From UBA4408 sp002389785 (GTDB lineage Bacteria; Bacteroidota; Bacteroidia; UBA4408): a stretch of 64,000 nucleotides of DNA. The notes below the pieces were generated by a model. That model was not told the origin of the DNA. It searched no databases and saw only the letters and a program-made list of their open reading frames with translations. Positions within the stretch are counted from its first letter, which is position 1, and each line of letters starts with the position of its first letter. Below, piece after piece: positions 46,301 through 53,627 of this stretch. Both the position numbers and the translations under genes were made by a program. The DNA lies in NCBI GenBank assembly GCA_035438985.1, contig DAORJK010000004.1, forward strand, positions 62,001 to 126,000. Direction: 5' to 3'.

Positions 46301-49239
46301 ACCGGTTGAAAAGGAGAAAGTGATGTTTGATCATAATTTCCATTACCTCCGAATATTAATAAATGCGTGTTACCATCCTCCGCACATGTGGTAGTTAAGT
46401 GAATTTCAGAGCCTTGGCTAATTTTATATTTAAATTCTTCAGAACAAGAATTACTTGTTATTGTACAGGTATATGATCCTGGAATTTCCGTGATTGAATT
46501 AGTCGATCCTCCATTATGCCAACTATATGTGTAAGGAGTAGTACCGCCGGAAACAGCTAACGAAATTGTGCCAGTCCAGCCAGGTGTATAACATTGAACC
46601 GGCGAAATAGTTGGAGTTACCGTCAATCCAACAGCATCTGCAACTATTAAATTATCTAAGTATTCAAAATTGCAATCATTATGAATTTTCAATCCATAGT
46701 GGCCTGCAGGGAGACCCGTAAAATTAACCGGAAGATTTGAACCACTTAATGTAACAGTCTGCTTTTTTGAACTTCCAATCAAAGTTACTGTATAATCACC
46801 TATTCCATTCAGTGTAATAGAAACACTTCCAGTTGCAGTCCCTTTGCAAGTTGCAGGTGATACAGTTGGAATTCCAACTATTGATGAAGGCGAGAATGGT
46901 GAACCTACATTAAATGTTGTTGGTAAAAATGGTGTAGACGCAGTTGCTGCGGCTAGGGCCGTTCCATTAACTGTAGCGGTTGCTACATATCTTCCAGGAT
47001 CAAGACCGTCAACAGTGATTTCTGGATTAGAATACCATGTAATATATTTGGTAGAAGCACCATCGGAAATCACTCCTTTAGTGATATCAGTGCCAGAATT
47101 CCATGCTGGATCATTAACTGCATCAATTACCTCAATCTTTAATTTTGTGGTTCCAGCCGAACCCGAACAATTATTGGCTGAAGGTGTCAATTTGAAGGGA
47201 CTATGTCCTTGACTACTGCCGCTCACATAGATTGAATTACTACTCCTGCAACTATTAGAAGGATCTACGTTCCATACAGTCACACTATACTTCTTTGGGG
47301 TATTTCTATTAACGGTGATCATATTCATTGTTTCTCCAGTTGTCCATTCATATCTGAGCATTCCGGGACAATTTATTAAGCCTATTCCATTTCGGACATT
47401 AGCAATTTCTGCAATTAAATTATAATTACTGCCCCCTGCAGGCACCGCTGTTATTGACACATATGGATTATATTTCATTCTCACATCAATGTCATTTACA
47501 GGATTGACAGGAACACCAGAGCAACTTAGTTTACAATTATAAATACCTGCCTCTGTAACAGGATAAAACTGTTTAGTTGCGTCATCATCCAATAAATCAA
47601 CTCCATTTTTTGTCCATTGATAAACATAGTCCAAGGGAGCTTTCAATATTATCTTTTCACCATCACATACATTTATAGTTGAACCTTGATAACCAATAGC
47701 TGCTATTTGAGGGGAAGTTGTTGCGGGAACAACAAAGGATTCCGAATAACTCTTACCGCCGCTACCACAAGTATTTGCTATAGTAAGAGTTGCTGTATAA
47801 TTTCCGGAAGGCAATACCTGATTGATAAAAAATAAATCTGGTGTTATTGCAATATCTGGAGAATTCGTGTTCAAAGTTAATGCGACAGGACCAGTTAGCA
47901 CAAAATGAAGGTTAAGTCCAGATTCTGTTGGGCCTTTATACATTATTTTATAATTTGGTTGAGAGGTACACGCATTGGGATACTCGATATAAAATAACGG
48001 CTGATTTTTAAATGACTTAAGAAGATATGATGAGCTAAACCATTGGTATGCGCCCGGGTACATTTGATTGTCGCCCTTTTTTGTATTGCCTGCGCTGATC
48101 CAGTTAAGAAAGTTTTGTTTTTCGCACTCAAAAATATTGTTTACCTGGTCCCCTGTTCCGTAATTTTCCATCCATTTTCCTTGGAAGTCATTAGTAGACC
48201 CATTCCTTCGAGCTTCAGCCGCAAAAATTGTACTTATTTGAGTATTTGCTTTTGTTTCTAATTCACCTGTGGTAGGCGGAATCGAGATATCCTCTCCAAA
48301 ATAATTTTCTTTTCGTGTAGGCAAACCGCTATTTGTTGAAAAGGGACTTTGGCTATAAGACTCAAAAAATATCCTGTCAGCTATTCTTTTACTAGAAATG
48401 GTACCATCAAGAAATGCAATTTCCGAAGTTGAAGATTGAGAGACGCCATTCTTACCATAATAAACATTAATATAAAAATGCCTTCCAATGGTGGCTGATA
48501 AAAAGGAATACTTGATATCATCTAAATCCGTCATCAGTTCTTCGAACCCTGTATAATTATGATTATTCCAGAACTCATATTCTGATGTTACACCATCGAA
48601 CTTAGAAATTGTATTATTGCATGATTGAAAGTGGGCTACTCTTAGAGCAAACTTGGCAATCTCAGATGCATAATGCATTGGGTGTGCTTCTGGGTAGCTC
48701 CCCACAAGTATTTTTAATCTAGTGGAAGCATATGTTAGTTCTTCAAGAGAGAGTTCAAATGCTGGTGTAGCTATTTTGAATTGCTCATTGTATTCTGCAA
48801 TAGTTTGCCCTTCCCCACTACTGCCCACAGCAGCATAAATTTCCTTAATACAATAATCTGATTTGGCTTTTGAAATGAACCGACATAAGTGTTCCTGCAT
48901 GGTTTCCATCCGTCCGGTATGTGCATTCCATGCATAATAGGTTGTATTACTAAATGCAGGCTCAGTTTCATAAAGTGTTAATATTGTAAAGTGGTTGTCG
49001 CGTGCATATTCAAGGAGTTCGTCTTCCTTCTCAAAAATTCCATCTTGCTGCGCATCTACGCCTAGAATTGAGGACTCTGGCATCAATTCAGCACTTGAGT
49101 TAAATCTTAAAAAATCATCTACATAAAGACCTCGCTCCATTATTGGTGGAGCTTGCTGGGCAAAGTTTTTTTTAAAAGGTAAGAATAGGATTGAAAACAT
49201 TAAGATCAATCTCAGGCTAATAAGGGAATGTGTTTTCAT
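40399..49239 (-). CDS. Giant secreted protein: 12 Ig/PKD-like repeats, beta-helix and T9SS domain
   Basis: A 2,946-aa exported protein with signal peptide ending 'KNFAQQ'. Residues about 30-440 form an unrecognised domain (starts 'PIMERGLYVDDFLRF'). Ig-like and SprB-like segments follow to about residue 1010. Next come 12 tandem domains of about 87 aa, each opening with an 'NAGPDQ-x-x-C' signature and closing 'LRWTIS...C...DDV' (DNA about 43030-46180). A right-handed beta-helix region with 'NNSTLKSCGGNMWGGI' follows (about 41600-43010), and a T9SS C-terminal domain ('VNPNPASENLQLSYF') ends the protein. Likely a cell-surface adhesin or filament; it is coupled to the 496-aa gene. Confidence 0.85.
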   Translation of the reverse strand: MKTHSLISLRLILMFSILFLPFKKNFAQQAPPIMERGLYVDDFLRFNSSAELMPESSILGVDAQQDGIFEKEDELLEYARDNHFTILTLYETEPAFSNTTYYAWNAHTGRMETMQEHLCRFISKAKSDYCIKEIYAAVGSSGEGQTIAEYNEQFKIATPAFELSLEELTYASTRLKILVGSYPEAHPMHYASEIAKFALRVAHFQSCNNTISKFDGVTSEYEFWNNHNYTGFEELMTDLDDIKYSFLSATIGRHFYINVYYGKNGVSQSSTSEIAFLDGTISSKRIADRIFFESYSQSPFSTNSGLPTRKENYFGEDISIPPTTGELETKANTQISTIFAAEARRNGSTNDFQGKWMENYGTGDQVNNIFECEKQNFLNWISAGNTKKGDNQMYPGAYQWFSSSYLLKSFKNQPLFYIEYPNACTSQPNYKIMYKGPTESGLNLHFVLTGPVALTLNTNSPDIAITPDLFFINQVLPSGNYTATLTIANTCGSGGKSYSESFVVPATTSPQIAAIGYQGSTINVCDGEKIILKAPLDYVYQWTKNGVDLLDDDATKQFYPVTEAGIYNCKLSCSGVPVNPVNDIDVRMKYNPYVSITAVPAGGSNYNLIAEIANVRNGIGLINCPGMLRYEWTTGETMNMITVNRNTPKKYSVTVWNVDPSNSCRSSNSIYVSGSSQGHSPFKLTPSANNCSGSAGTTKLKIEVIDAVNDPAWNSGTDITKGVISDGASTKYITWYSNPEITVDGLDPGRYVATATVNGTALAAATASTPFLPTTFNVGSPFSPSSIVGIPTVSPATCKGTATGSVSITLNGIGDYTVTLIGSSKKQTVTLSGSNLPVNFTGLPAGHYGLKIHNDCNFEYLDNLIVADAVGLTVTPTISPVQCYTPGWTGTISLAVSGGTTPYTYSWHNGGSTNSITEIPGSYTCTITSNSCSEEFKYKISQGSEIHLTTTCAEDGNTHLLIFGGNGNYDQTSLSPFQPVIGSPGEYSAPPGNYTLTATDDQGCASNATSIAIPASAVSIAQAGDDQVVCGNPDMNVFLEANTPVLGTGAWSIILGNGGVISRPNSPTSLFTGIIGESYLLRWTITGAAGCSSYDNVKITFHESTHPTPASAGPDQVICGTQAILAGNIPVVGTGKWTIIDGVGQLDYPEAPNAIFTGSSDNQNVYSYTLRWTIMNGDCPSSDEILITSCRAANAAQAGPDQTIACGTNPVQTTLQALSSGNHDGLWSIISGVNGGFSSNINKNATFTGVAGETYLLRWTLTRNNSPTPQIACTSSDDVVIKFSPVIDVNAGPDQVLCNENTALLNATKPAISGEGTWTVFSGTGGGFTNANDPYTTFTGIAGNNYVLRWTIIPTGGCGTTVFDDVQIKFPTNAVTASNAGADQKLCGLTTNLDANLPSLTETGTWTIISGIGGNIVNSADNLSSFSGQNGETYHLEWKISDGGCESTDELIISILANPNLAPNAGPDQLSLCGSISANLAGNSQGSYTGKWTVMSGGQGSFLNDSDPNTTFTGTAGNSYTLQWTISNSWCSLNDDVEISFPQNPTTALAGSDQPTCNTSIVLDANNAWVGVGTWSVFSGPNTNSNQFNNENYSKATFTPTSVGVYVLRWTISNSPCTASSDDVSITFNPRPTIANAGPDQLNVCVTTSTGNVVLAANTPNNGTGVWSVYNGVSGGSFTLNSDPTTTFTGAVGPTYVLQWTISNGLCTASSDLVSVSFKNNVIANAGADQVVCTSGSTGLYGNSPGNSTGAWSLVSGSGTITNPNSQNATLSNFGTGPNVFKWEITNPNCGTNSDLVTINGFAPPSGPSNSAGPDQAICINSVTLTALQPTTGTGAWSKISGSGTILSPNTLSTSVTGLSRGENKFKWRVNNGPCNALTDEVIITVDEPANAGPDQTNLCNVTSTTLAANTPVSGIGTWSIVSSTGGVGSFLDTHRPDATFSSDITGVTYTLRWTTPSLTCTNTDDVVITFNNDNITISNAGPDQFVCGSTSATLAANQASGFGETGTWYVMNGSGGSFSSIHNEQATFTGVIGESYRLRWEISKTPCANSFDDVIIAFTDNSNPLPMNSTISGGTYYVGSSFSLASVSGNTMSISGNCKINFAQGVHITVPTGETLIINNSTLKSCGGNMWGGIVVETGGTLKIDQNSVIEDAEIGADFADGSHCQISNTIFNKCFISARLQGNVDDSKYFRNVKFYCSDFVGQPTKLLSPHNGERAAGISLINSSLRITGNDITEFKNLRSAINSFNTSEVALSISKCSFNDLEDPDHLILTRGIEMSRGALSVSESNFTNCDVAVYSIDCGVNVVHSNFDNLNTAISASHPLNRSVNISYNNINCKRSGVDLLLMEGAYRAQVLSNSIVVGDPSHPTLFNSYGIQYSSSSTTYNNSRIGGSLSYNNITLLSKGEAIGMNFKTGMTVSNNFIALQNSSVSDNQIGVKSLNNKKVAASCNYISGDDASSGGKQTAMDITAGKPVDPRVSCNTFFNAHEGLVLMGNQGQATLRHNHFDSDYSGLHLKGSTFVGPQFHLGNYWTGTYANDLAAKNETFAAIPNQNERIFVNANPGDIYFPLAGTPNWFVYDSNDDEDDCSFPVTIGGNTYQLDECSSILPVISEAARTRPTDVPIIRDLLPLSDFREEIRYMAMDEIFARIDEFPELRDNNLTYGEFYDSIVNNSNIERFGEVVSTEVNWDGATESLVQNIESKDNLISWHLAQIAYNDSVGDSTHLALNSIHMQDIETFGQESEVLKQLLETGEYPRILQARLVNEDIEINNLIEDNLRTMNDVRLNALERESFEFTSDEMDLISQIAHQCPLAGGDGVSIARALYALNHPNEYYNDKSACLFAGYFRKARPKGDDKMASSALSYFTVNPNPASENLQLSYFATGTTNLELTIYNSLEQKVKSVTLPYDSREYRLNCSNLQNGVYMYSVRLNSESVYQGKICIINE

Positions 49240-50142
49240 AGATAGAAATTTTAGTTGATGAATAGATTTAAAGGGGGTATATAGAGAATCAATTGAAGGA
49301 ATTAAGGGATTTTATAAAGTGAAATGAAAATTTATTCCTCAGGTGATGAAGAAACTTTATGAGGATAAGTAAAGGAATGGAAGGTGTGAGAATTAATTTC
49401 ATGGTGGCTGCTGATCTTAGCTAATTTGTAAACGAATTGAACCAATAAAAGGATTACTTGCAAGTTTTTTATTTATAATTCATTAATTTGTTAATAACTT
49501 GTATGTCAACTAAGAAGTACCATTTAGAAGACGGTTTTAAAAGAAATGAAAATTTTACTAGCTTGATGTTGCTTTTTACTATTTTTGACAAGCATTCTTT
49601 TTAATAAAGAAGCAATGTAAAAACCTAAACAATTTATTTTAAACCGTTTTCACACAATTACCCGTAACATTTTAATGGTTTTTTGAAAGTTATCCGTAAC
49701 AATTTAAGCCTCATCCGTAACATTTCAAGCGATTTTAAAGCATAGCCGTAACAAAACAAAGTTTTTTGAAATGGTTAGCCGTAACAAGGGTTGCGTGGGA
49801 TGGTAGGGAAGTGGATGATTTACTGATTAATGAGCTTTTTATACTTGCTTCATTAAAGTTTGATTTATTAAAAACACTTCTGTTTGCGAATCTGTGACAT
49901 TAAAGATTTTCGCTCACTGATTTATGAAATCTGACTTTTTTTTTCACACCTCTTAAAACTCCCTATTTTGATAAAAAGTGGTAAAACCTATGACACTATT
50001 GGACTATAACAATTTTTTGACTTTACTCCATCTACGTAGAAATACGGATTGACAGAGTAATAATTTTATTATATATTTAGCTATATAAGAGAACTGTAGC
50101 TAGTTCTGAAATAATGGTATAAATCTTTCACTAACAGGGCAA
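49240..50142. promoter_or_regulatory. 903-bp divergent intergenic region with CCGTAAC repeats and an operator-like element
   Basis: The gap between two divergent T9SS genes. CCGTAAC recurs five times on the plus strand (49662, 49694, 49715, 49746, 49779) at spacings of 32, 21, 31 and 33 bp. At 50036-50057 the sequence GTAG-AAA-TACG-G-ATTGACA-GAG matches the element at 24907-24928 (GTAG-TTC-TACG-T-ATTGACA-AAG) in 17 of 22 positions. Both TTGACA-containing elements lie upstream of exported-protein genes. No reading frame of interest is seen. Confidence 0.45.
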
Positions 50143-53100
50143 ATGAAAAAATGTACTCTCCTTTTACTCATTTTTATGTTACTTTATAATCTGTCTTTTT
50201 CTCAAAACCTTATTCTGAATGGAAACTTTTCTACTACAGGTAGCTGGGTGGCACAGCAAGATTTTCATTATGGGCAAACTTACACCCAATGTCCTTGTGG
50301 AACACCACCATGCACAGGATACGCTTATCTCTCAACTGCAACAGGAGGATCGGGAAATAACTTAGGCGGTTCGATGGAACAATTCGTAACTATCCCTGTA
50401 ACCTCTTCTTCAGCAACCTTAAGCTTTTGTTGGAACGCAACATCAACTGAGAACATTTCTAATAATGACTTTTTAGTTGCTGCCATATTAATGGTGAATC
50501 CTCCATATTCCTCGGTTACTGCATTTTCTACTTCAATTGTTGGGAGTTCTTCTGGAAGCACTGTTACCTACACACTAACAAACCCAGCATTTCTGCAGGC
50601 AGGAATGCAACTCGATATTGACTTTGAAGGATCAACTAATGGAAGCCTTGCTTCTACAATAAGACTTGATGATGTTAGTTTTACCTATGTGCCTAGTGTG
50701 CAATATGGGTCGGTAAATGTAACCTTGAACCCATCGGGGGCGGTAAGCGCCGGTGCACAGTGGAATATTGACGGAGGAAGCTGGCAAAGTAGCGGAACAA
50801 CATTGAATAATATTTCAACGGGAATCCATACAATAAATTTCAATAGTGTATCAGGATGGACAAGCCCGACAAGCCAAAATATTAATGTTACTAATGGTAA
50901 CACCAATACAATTACCGGAACGTACACTCAAAATCCTCAGTACGGGTCGGTAAACGTGACCTTGAGCCCATCGGGTGCAATAAGCGTGGGAGCACAGTGG
51001 AATATTGACGGAGGAAGTTGGCAAAGTAGCGGAACAACATTGAATAATATTTCAACAGGAAGTCACACAATAAATTTCAATAGTATTTCAGGATGGACCA
51101 GTCCGACAAGTCAGAATATTAACGTAACCAATGGTAACACCAGCACAATTAACGGAACTTATACTCAAAATCCTCAGTATGGCTCAGTGAATGTGACATT
51201 GAATCCACCGGGTGCAATAAGTGCAGGAGCACTATGGAATATTGATGGAGGAAGTTGGCAAAATAGTGGAGCGACTTTGAGCAGCATATTGACAGGAAAC
51301 CATACAATAAATTTCAATAGCATATCAGGATGGACAAGTCCGACAAGTCAGAATATAAATGTTACTAATGGTAACACTAGTACAATTACCGGAACGTACA
51401 CTCAAAATCCTCAATATGGTTCAGTGAATGTGATATTGAATCCATCGGGTGCAGTAGGTGCAGGAGCACAATGGAATATTGATGGAGGAAGTTGGCAAAA
51501 TAGTGGAACAACTTTGAATAATATATTGACTGGAAATCACACAATAAATTTCAATACAATAGCATCTTGGACAAGCCCATCAAGCCAAAATATTAATGTC
51601 ACAAATGGAAATACAACTTCTGTTACCGGAACATATTCTCCAGTAACAACAACGGTTACGGTTACATCGCCCAACGGAGGGGAGAATTGGCAAGCAAACT
51701 CGAATCATTCAATTACTGGAAGTATTGCTGGATCTTTCTGGGGATATAGTATATTCTATTCCTCAAACAATGGCAGTACCTGGAATTATGTTACAAGCAT
51801 GTCCTCAAACAATAGCGCTATCAATTTTAATTGGTCTGTGCCAAATGATGCATCTTCAAATTGCAAAATTAAAGTAGAGGTTTATTCAAATGGTAGCACA
51901 GTCAGCGACATGAGTAATTCTACATTTACGATTTTAACATCTGCAGGCGGTACAAGTTTTAATTTAGACCCAACACTTTCACATCTGTTTTGGCCATTTC
52001 CCAGCTCCTCTTGGAATAGCCGAAATGGCTGGAAGGGCGCTTACGGTGGCCCAGGAACAAATCGCCCAAATGATGGTAATAATGGAGGAAGTGGCCATGC
52101 TCAGGGGGGCCATGATTACTCTGACTATTTTGCAGATGATTGGAATGATATGAGTTTACCTGGAAATGCTGATTGTCACCAGCCCTTTTATTCACCTATT
52201 TCCGGAACTGTAATTTATGCTAAAGCAAATTGTACAGGATATTGTTATGATAATTGTTCTAGCAGTTGTTGCGGCAATGGATTTGGTAATAGTGTAGTTA
52301 TTCAATCTGATATTGATGGAAATTATGCTTTTCGAATTTCTCATTTTTATCAAACGAGTGTAACACTGGGAACTTATGTTAATGCTGGCGATCTATTAGG
52401 GGAATTAGGAATGACGGGATACGGCACGGGAGCACATGCTCATTGTGCTTTGTATAAAAATATTAATCTAATGTCGTCTTTTGGTGTTACTGGCTTAACA
52501 CGATTAAATTCAGGCGCTTCCCCGGGAGGTATGCATTGCCCAAGCGGTACCTATTGTACAAATATTTTTGCAAGCGATTTTATTTTTGATGCTACTGTCC
52601 CAGGGTCCGGAGGAGGTCAACTCGAGCACAATATTTTTGTTAGTAAGACCTCACCAATTTGTTCAGGAGATTCAATTATTCTCTCTATTCCGAATTCACA
52701 AAGCTATTTATGGAATACTGGCGATACTACACAATCAATAACAGTAAAGATTTCGGGCTTGTATTCAGTAACCACAATCGACACATTGGGTCTCCCTGTA
52801 GTTTTTGAACCTGTATCTATTTCTATTGCTTCTCCTCCATCAGTTAATATCTATAATTCAAGACAGTTCAATAGTCCTTGCATTGGAGATATTGTTACAT
52901 TATCTGTCTTAGATTCCTCGCAAGCGGGTTTTGGATCAAATGAATTCCAATTTAATACCCTTTGGTCAACAGGCAGCCCTAATTATACAATCAATGTAAC
53001 ATCTGCGGGTTGGTATTCTGCTACTGTAACTGATACATGTGGGAACTCTTCAAGTGATTCGATTTACGTATTTTTTAACGCGTTACCTTTGCAACCAACA

Positions 53101-53583
53101 TTTCAGGTTAACGGCAATTCTTTAGCTTGTAATACCAGTAATGGTGTTACCTATCAATGGAGCTTTAATGGTCTCCCGCTTATGAATGATACTTTACAGT
53201 ATCTGACGGCAACAACGAATGGTTATTATGCTGTCAGCATAACTGATAATCTTACCCATTGTAGCTCTACTTCAATACCTACTTATGTTAATGTGACAGG
53301 AATTGAAAACCTAAGTGAGAATTTTAACGCTATCAACATTCATCCTAATCCGACGGAGGATATATTAAATATTGAATTTGAATTAACACAGCCTCATAAG
53401 GAGATTATGATACTATTGTTAAACTCATTAGGTCAGCAGATTTTATCCGAAAGAGTGATTAATCCATCTACTGCTTATAAGGCAGTACTTGATATTGCAG
53501 CATTGAAAGCCGGTGTTTATCAGCTTCAAATTATCCTTGACGATGGAGCAACGCTTAATAGAAGGGTCATTATTCAGAAATAA
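50143..53583 (+). CDS. Secreted M23-like (LytM) protein with four 79-aa repeats and T9SS domain
   Basis: A 1,146-aa exported protein with signal peptide ending 'LSFSQ'. Order: a jelly-roll-like domain starting 'NLILNGNFSTTGSW'; four tandem 79-aa repeats ('YGSVNVTLNPSGA', 'WNIDGGSW'); an Ig-like 'SPNGGENWQ' domain; and an M23/LytM domain with 'GHDYSDYFADDW', 'GNSVVIQSD' and 'HAHCALY'. Further Ig-like segments and a T9SS C-terminal domain ('IHPNPTEDILNIEF', ending 'NRRVIIQK') follow. The His of 'GHDYSDYFADDW' and those of 'HAHC' are candidate zinc ligands, but the first M23 motif is not canonical, so activity is unproven. Confidence 0.82.
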   Translation: MKKCTLLLLIFMLLYNLSFSQNLILNGNFSTTGSWVAQQDFHYGQTYTQCPCGTPPCTGYAYLSTATGGSGNNLGGSMEQFVTIPVTSSSATLSFCWNATSTENISNNDFLVAAILMVNPPYSSVTAFSTSIVGSSSGSTVTYTLTNPAFLQAGMQLDIDFEGSTNGSLASTIRLDDVSFTYVPSVQYGSVNVTLNPSGAVSAGAQWNIDGGSWQSSGTTLNNISTGIHTINFNSVSGWTSPTSQNINVTNGNTNTITGTYTQNPQYGSVNVTLSPSGAISVGAQWNIDGGSWQSSGTTLNNISTGSHTINFNSISGWTSPTSQNINVTNGNTSTINGTYTQNPQYGSVNVTLNPPGAISAGALWNIDGGSWQNSGATLSSILTGNHTINFNSISGWTSPTSQNINVTNGNTSTITGTYTQNPQYGSVNVILNPSGAVGAGAQWNIDGGSWQNSGTTLNNILTGNHTINFNTIASWTSPSSQNINVTNGNTTSVTGTYSPVTTTVTVTSPNGGENWQANSNHSITGSIAGSFWGYSIFYSSNNGSTWNYVTSMSSNNSAINFNWSVPNDASSNCKIKVEVYSNGSTVSDMSNSTFTILTSAGGTSFNLDPTLSHLFWPFPSSSWNSRNGWKGAYGGPGTNRPNDGNNGGSGHAQGGHDYSDYFADDWNDMSLPGNADCHQPFYSPISGTVIYAKANCTGYCYDNCSSSCCGNGFGNSVVIQSDIDGNYAFRISHFYQTSVTLGTYVNAGDLLGELGMTGYGTGAHAHCALYKNINLMSSFGVTGLTRLNSGASPGGMHCPSGTYCTNIFASDFIFDATVPGSGGGQLEHNIFVSKTSPICSGDSIILSIPNSQSYLWNTGDTTQSITVKISGLYSVTTIDTLGLPVVFEPVSISIASPPSVNIYNSRQFNSPCIGDIVTLSVLDSSQAGFGSNEFQFNTLWSTGSPNYTINVTSAGWYSATVTDTCGNSSSDSIYVFFNALPLQPTFQVNGNSLACNTSNGVTYQWSFNGLPLMNDTLQYLTATTNGYYAVSITDNLTHCSSTSIPTYVNVTGIENLSENFNAINIHPNPTEDILNIEFELTQPHKEIMILLLNSLGQQILSERVINPSTAYKAVLDIAALKAGVYQLQIILDDGATLNRRVIIQK
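50701..51648 (+). repeat. Four 237-bp in-frame tandem repeats
   Basis: Units begin at 50701, 50938, 51175 and 51412 with an exact 237-bp period, each encoding 79 aa. They are highly similar at DNA level, including silent positions such as AATATTGACGGAGGAAG, which points to recent duplication or ongoing gene conversion. The fourth is the most diverged at its end. Confidence 0.9.
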
Positions 53584-53627
53584 ATCCTTGCTACGCAATT
53601 AAAGAAAAGGAAGGTCATCGTAAAACT

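Noticed and set aside
43322..47212. Several plus-strand open frames inside the 2,946-aa gene
   Set aside because: They are antisense shadows of the repetitive minus-strand coding sequence.
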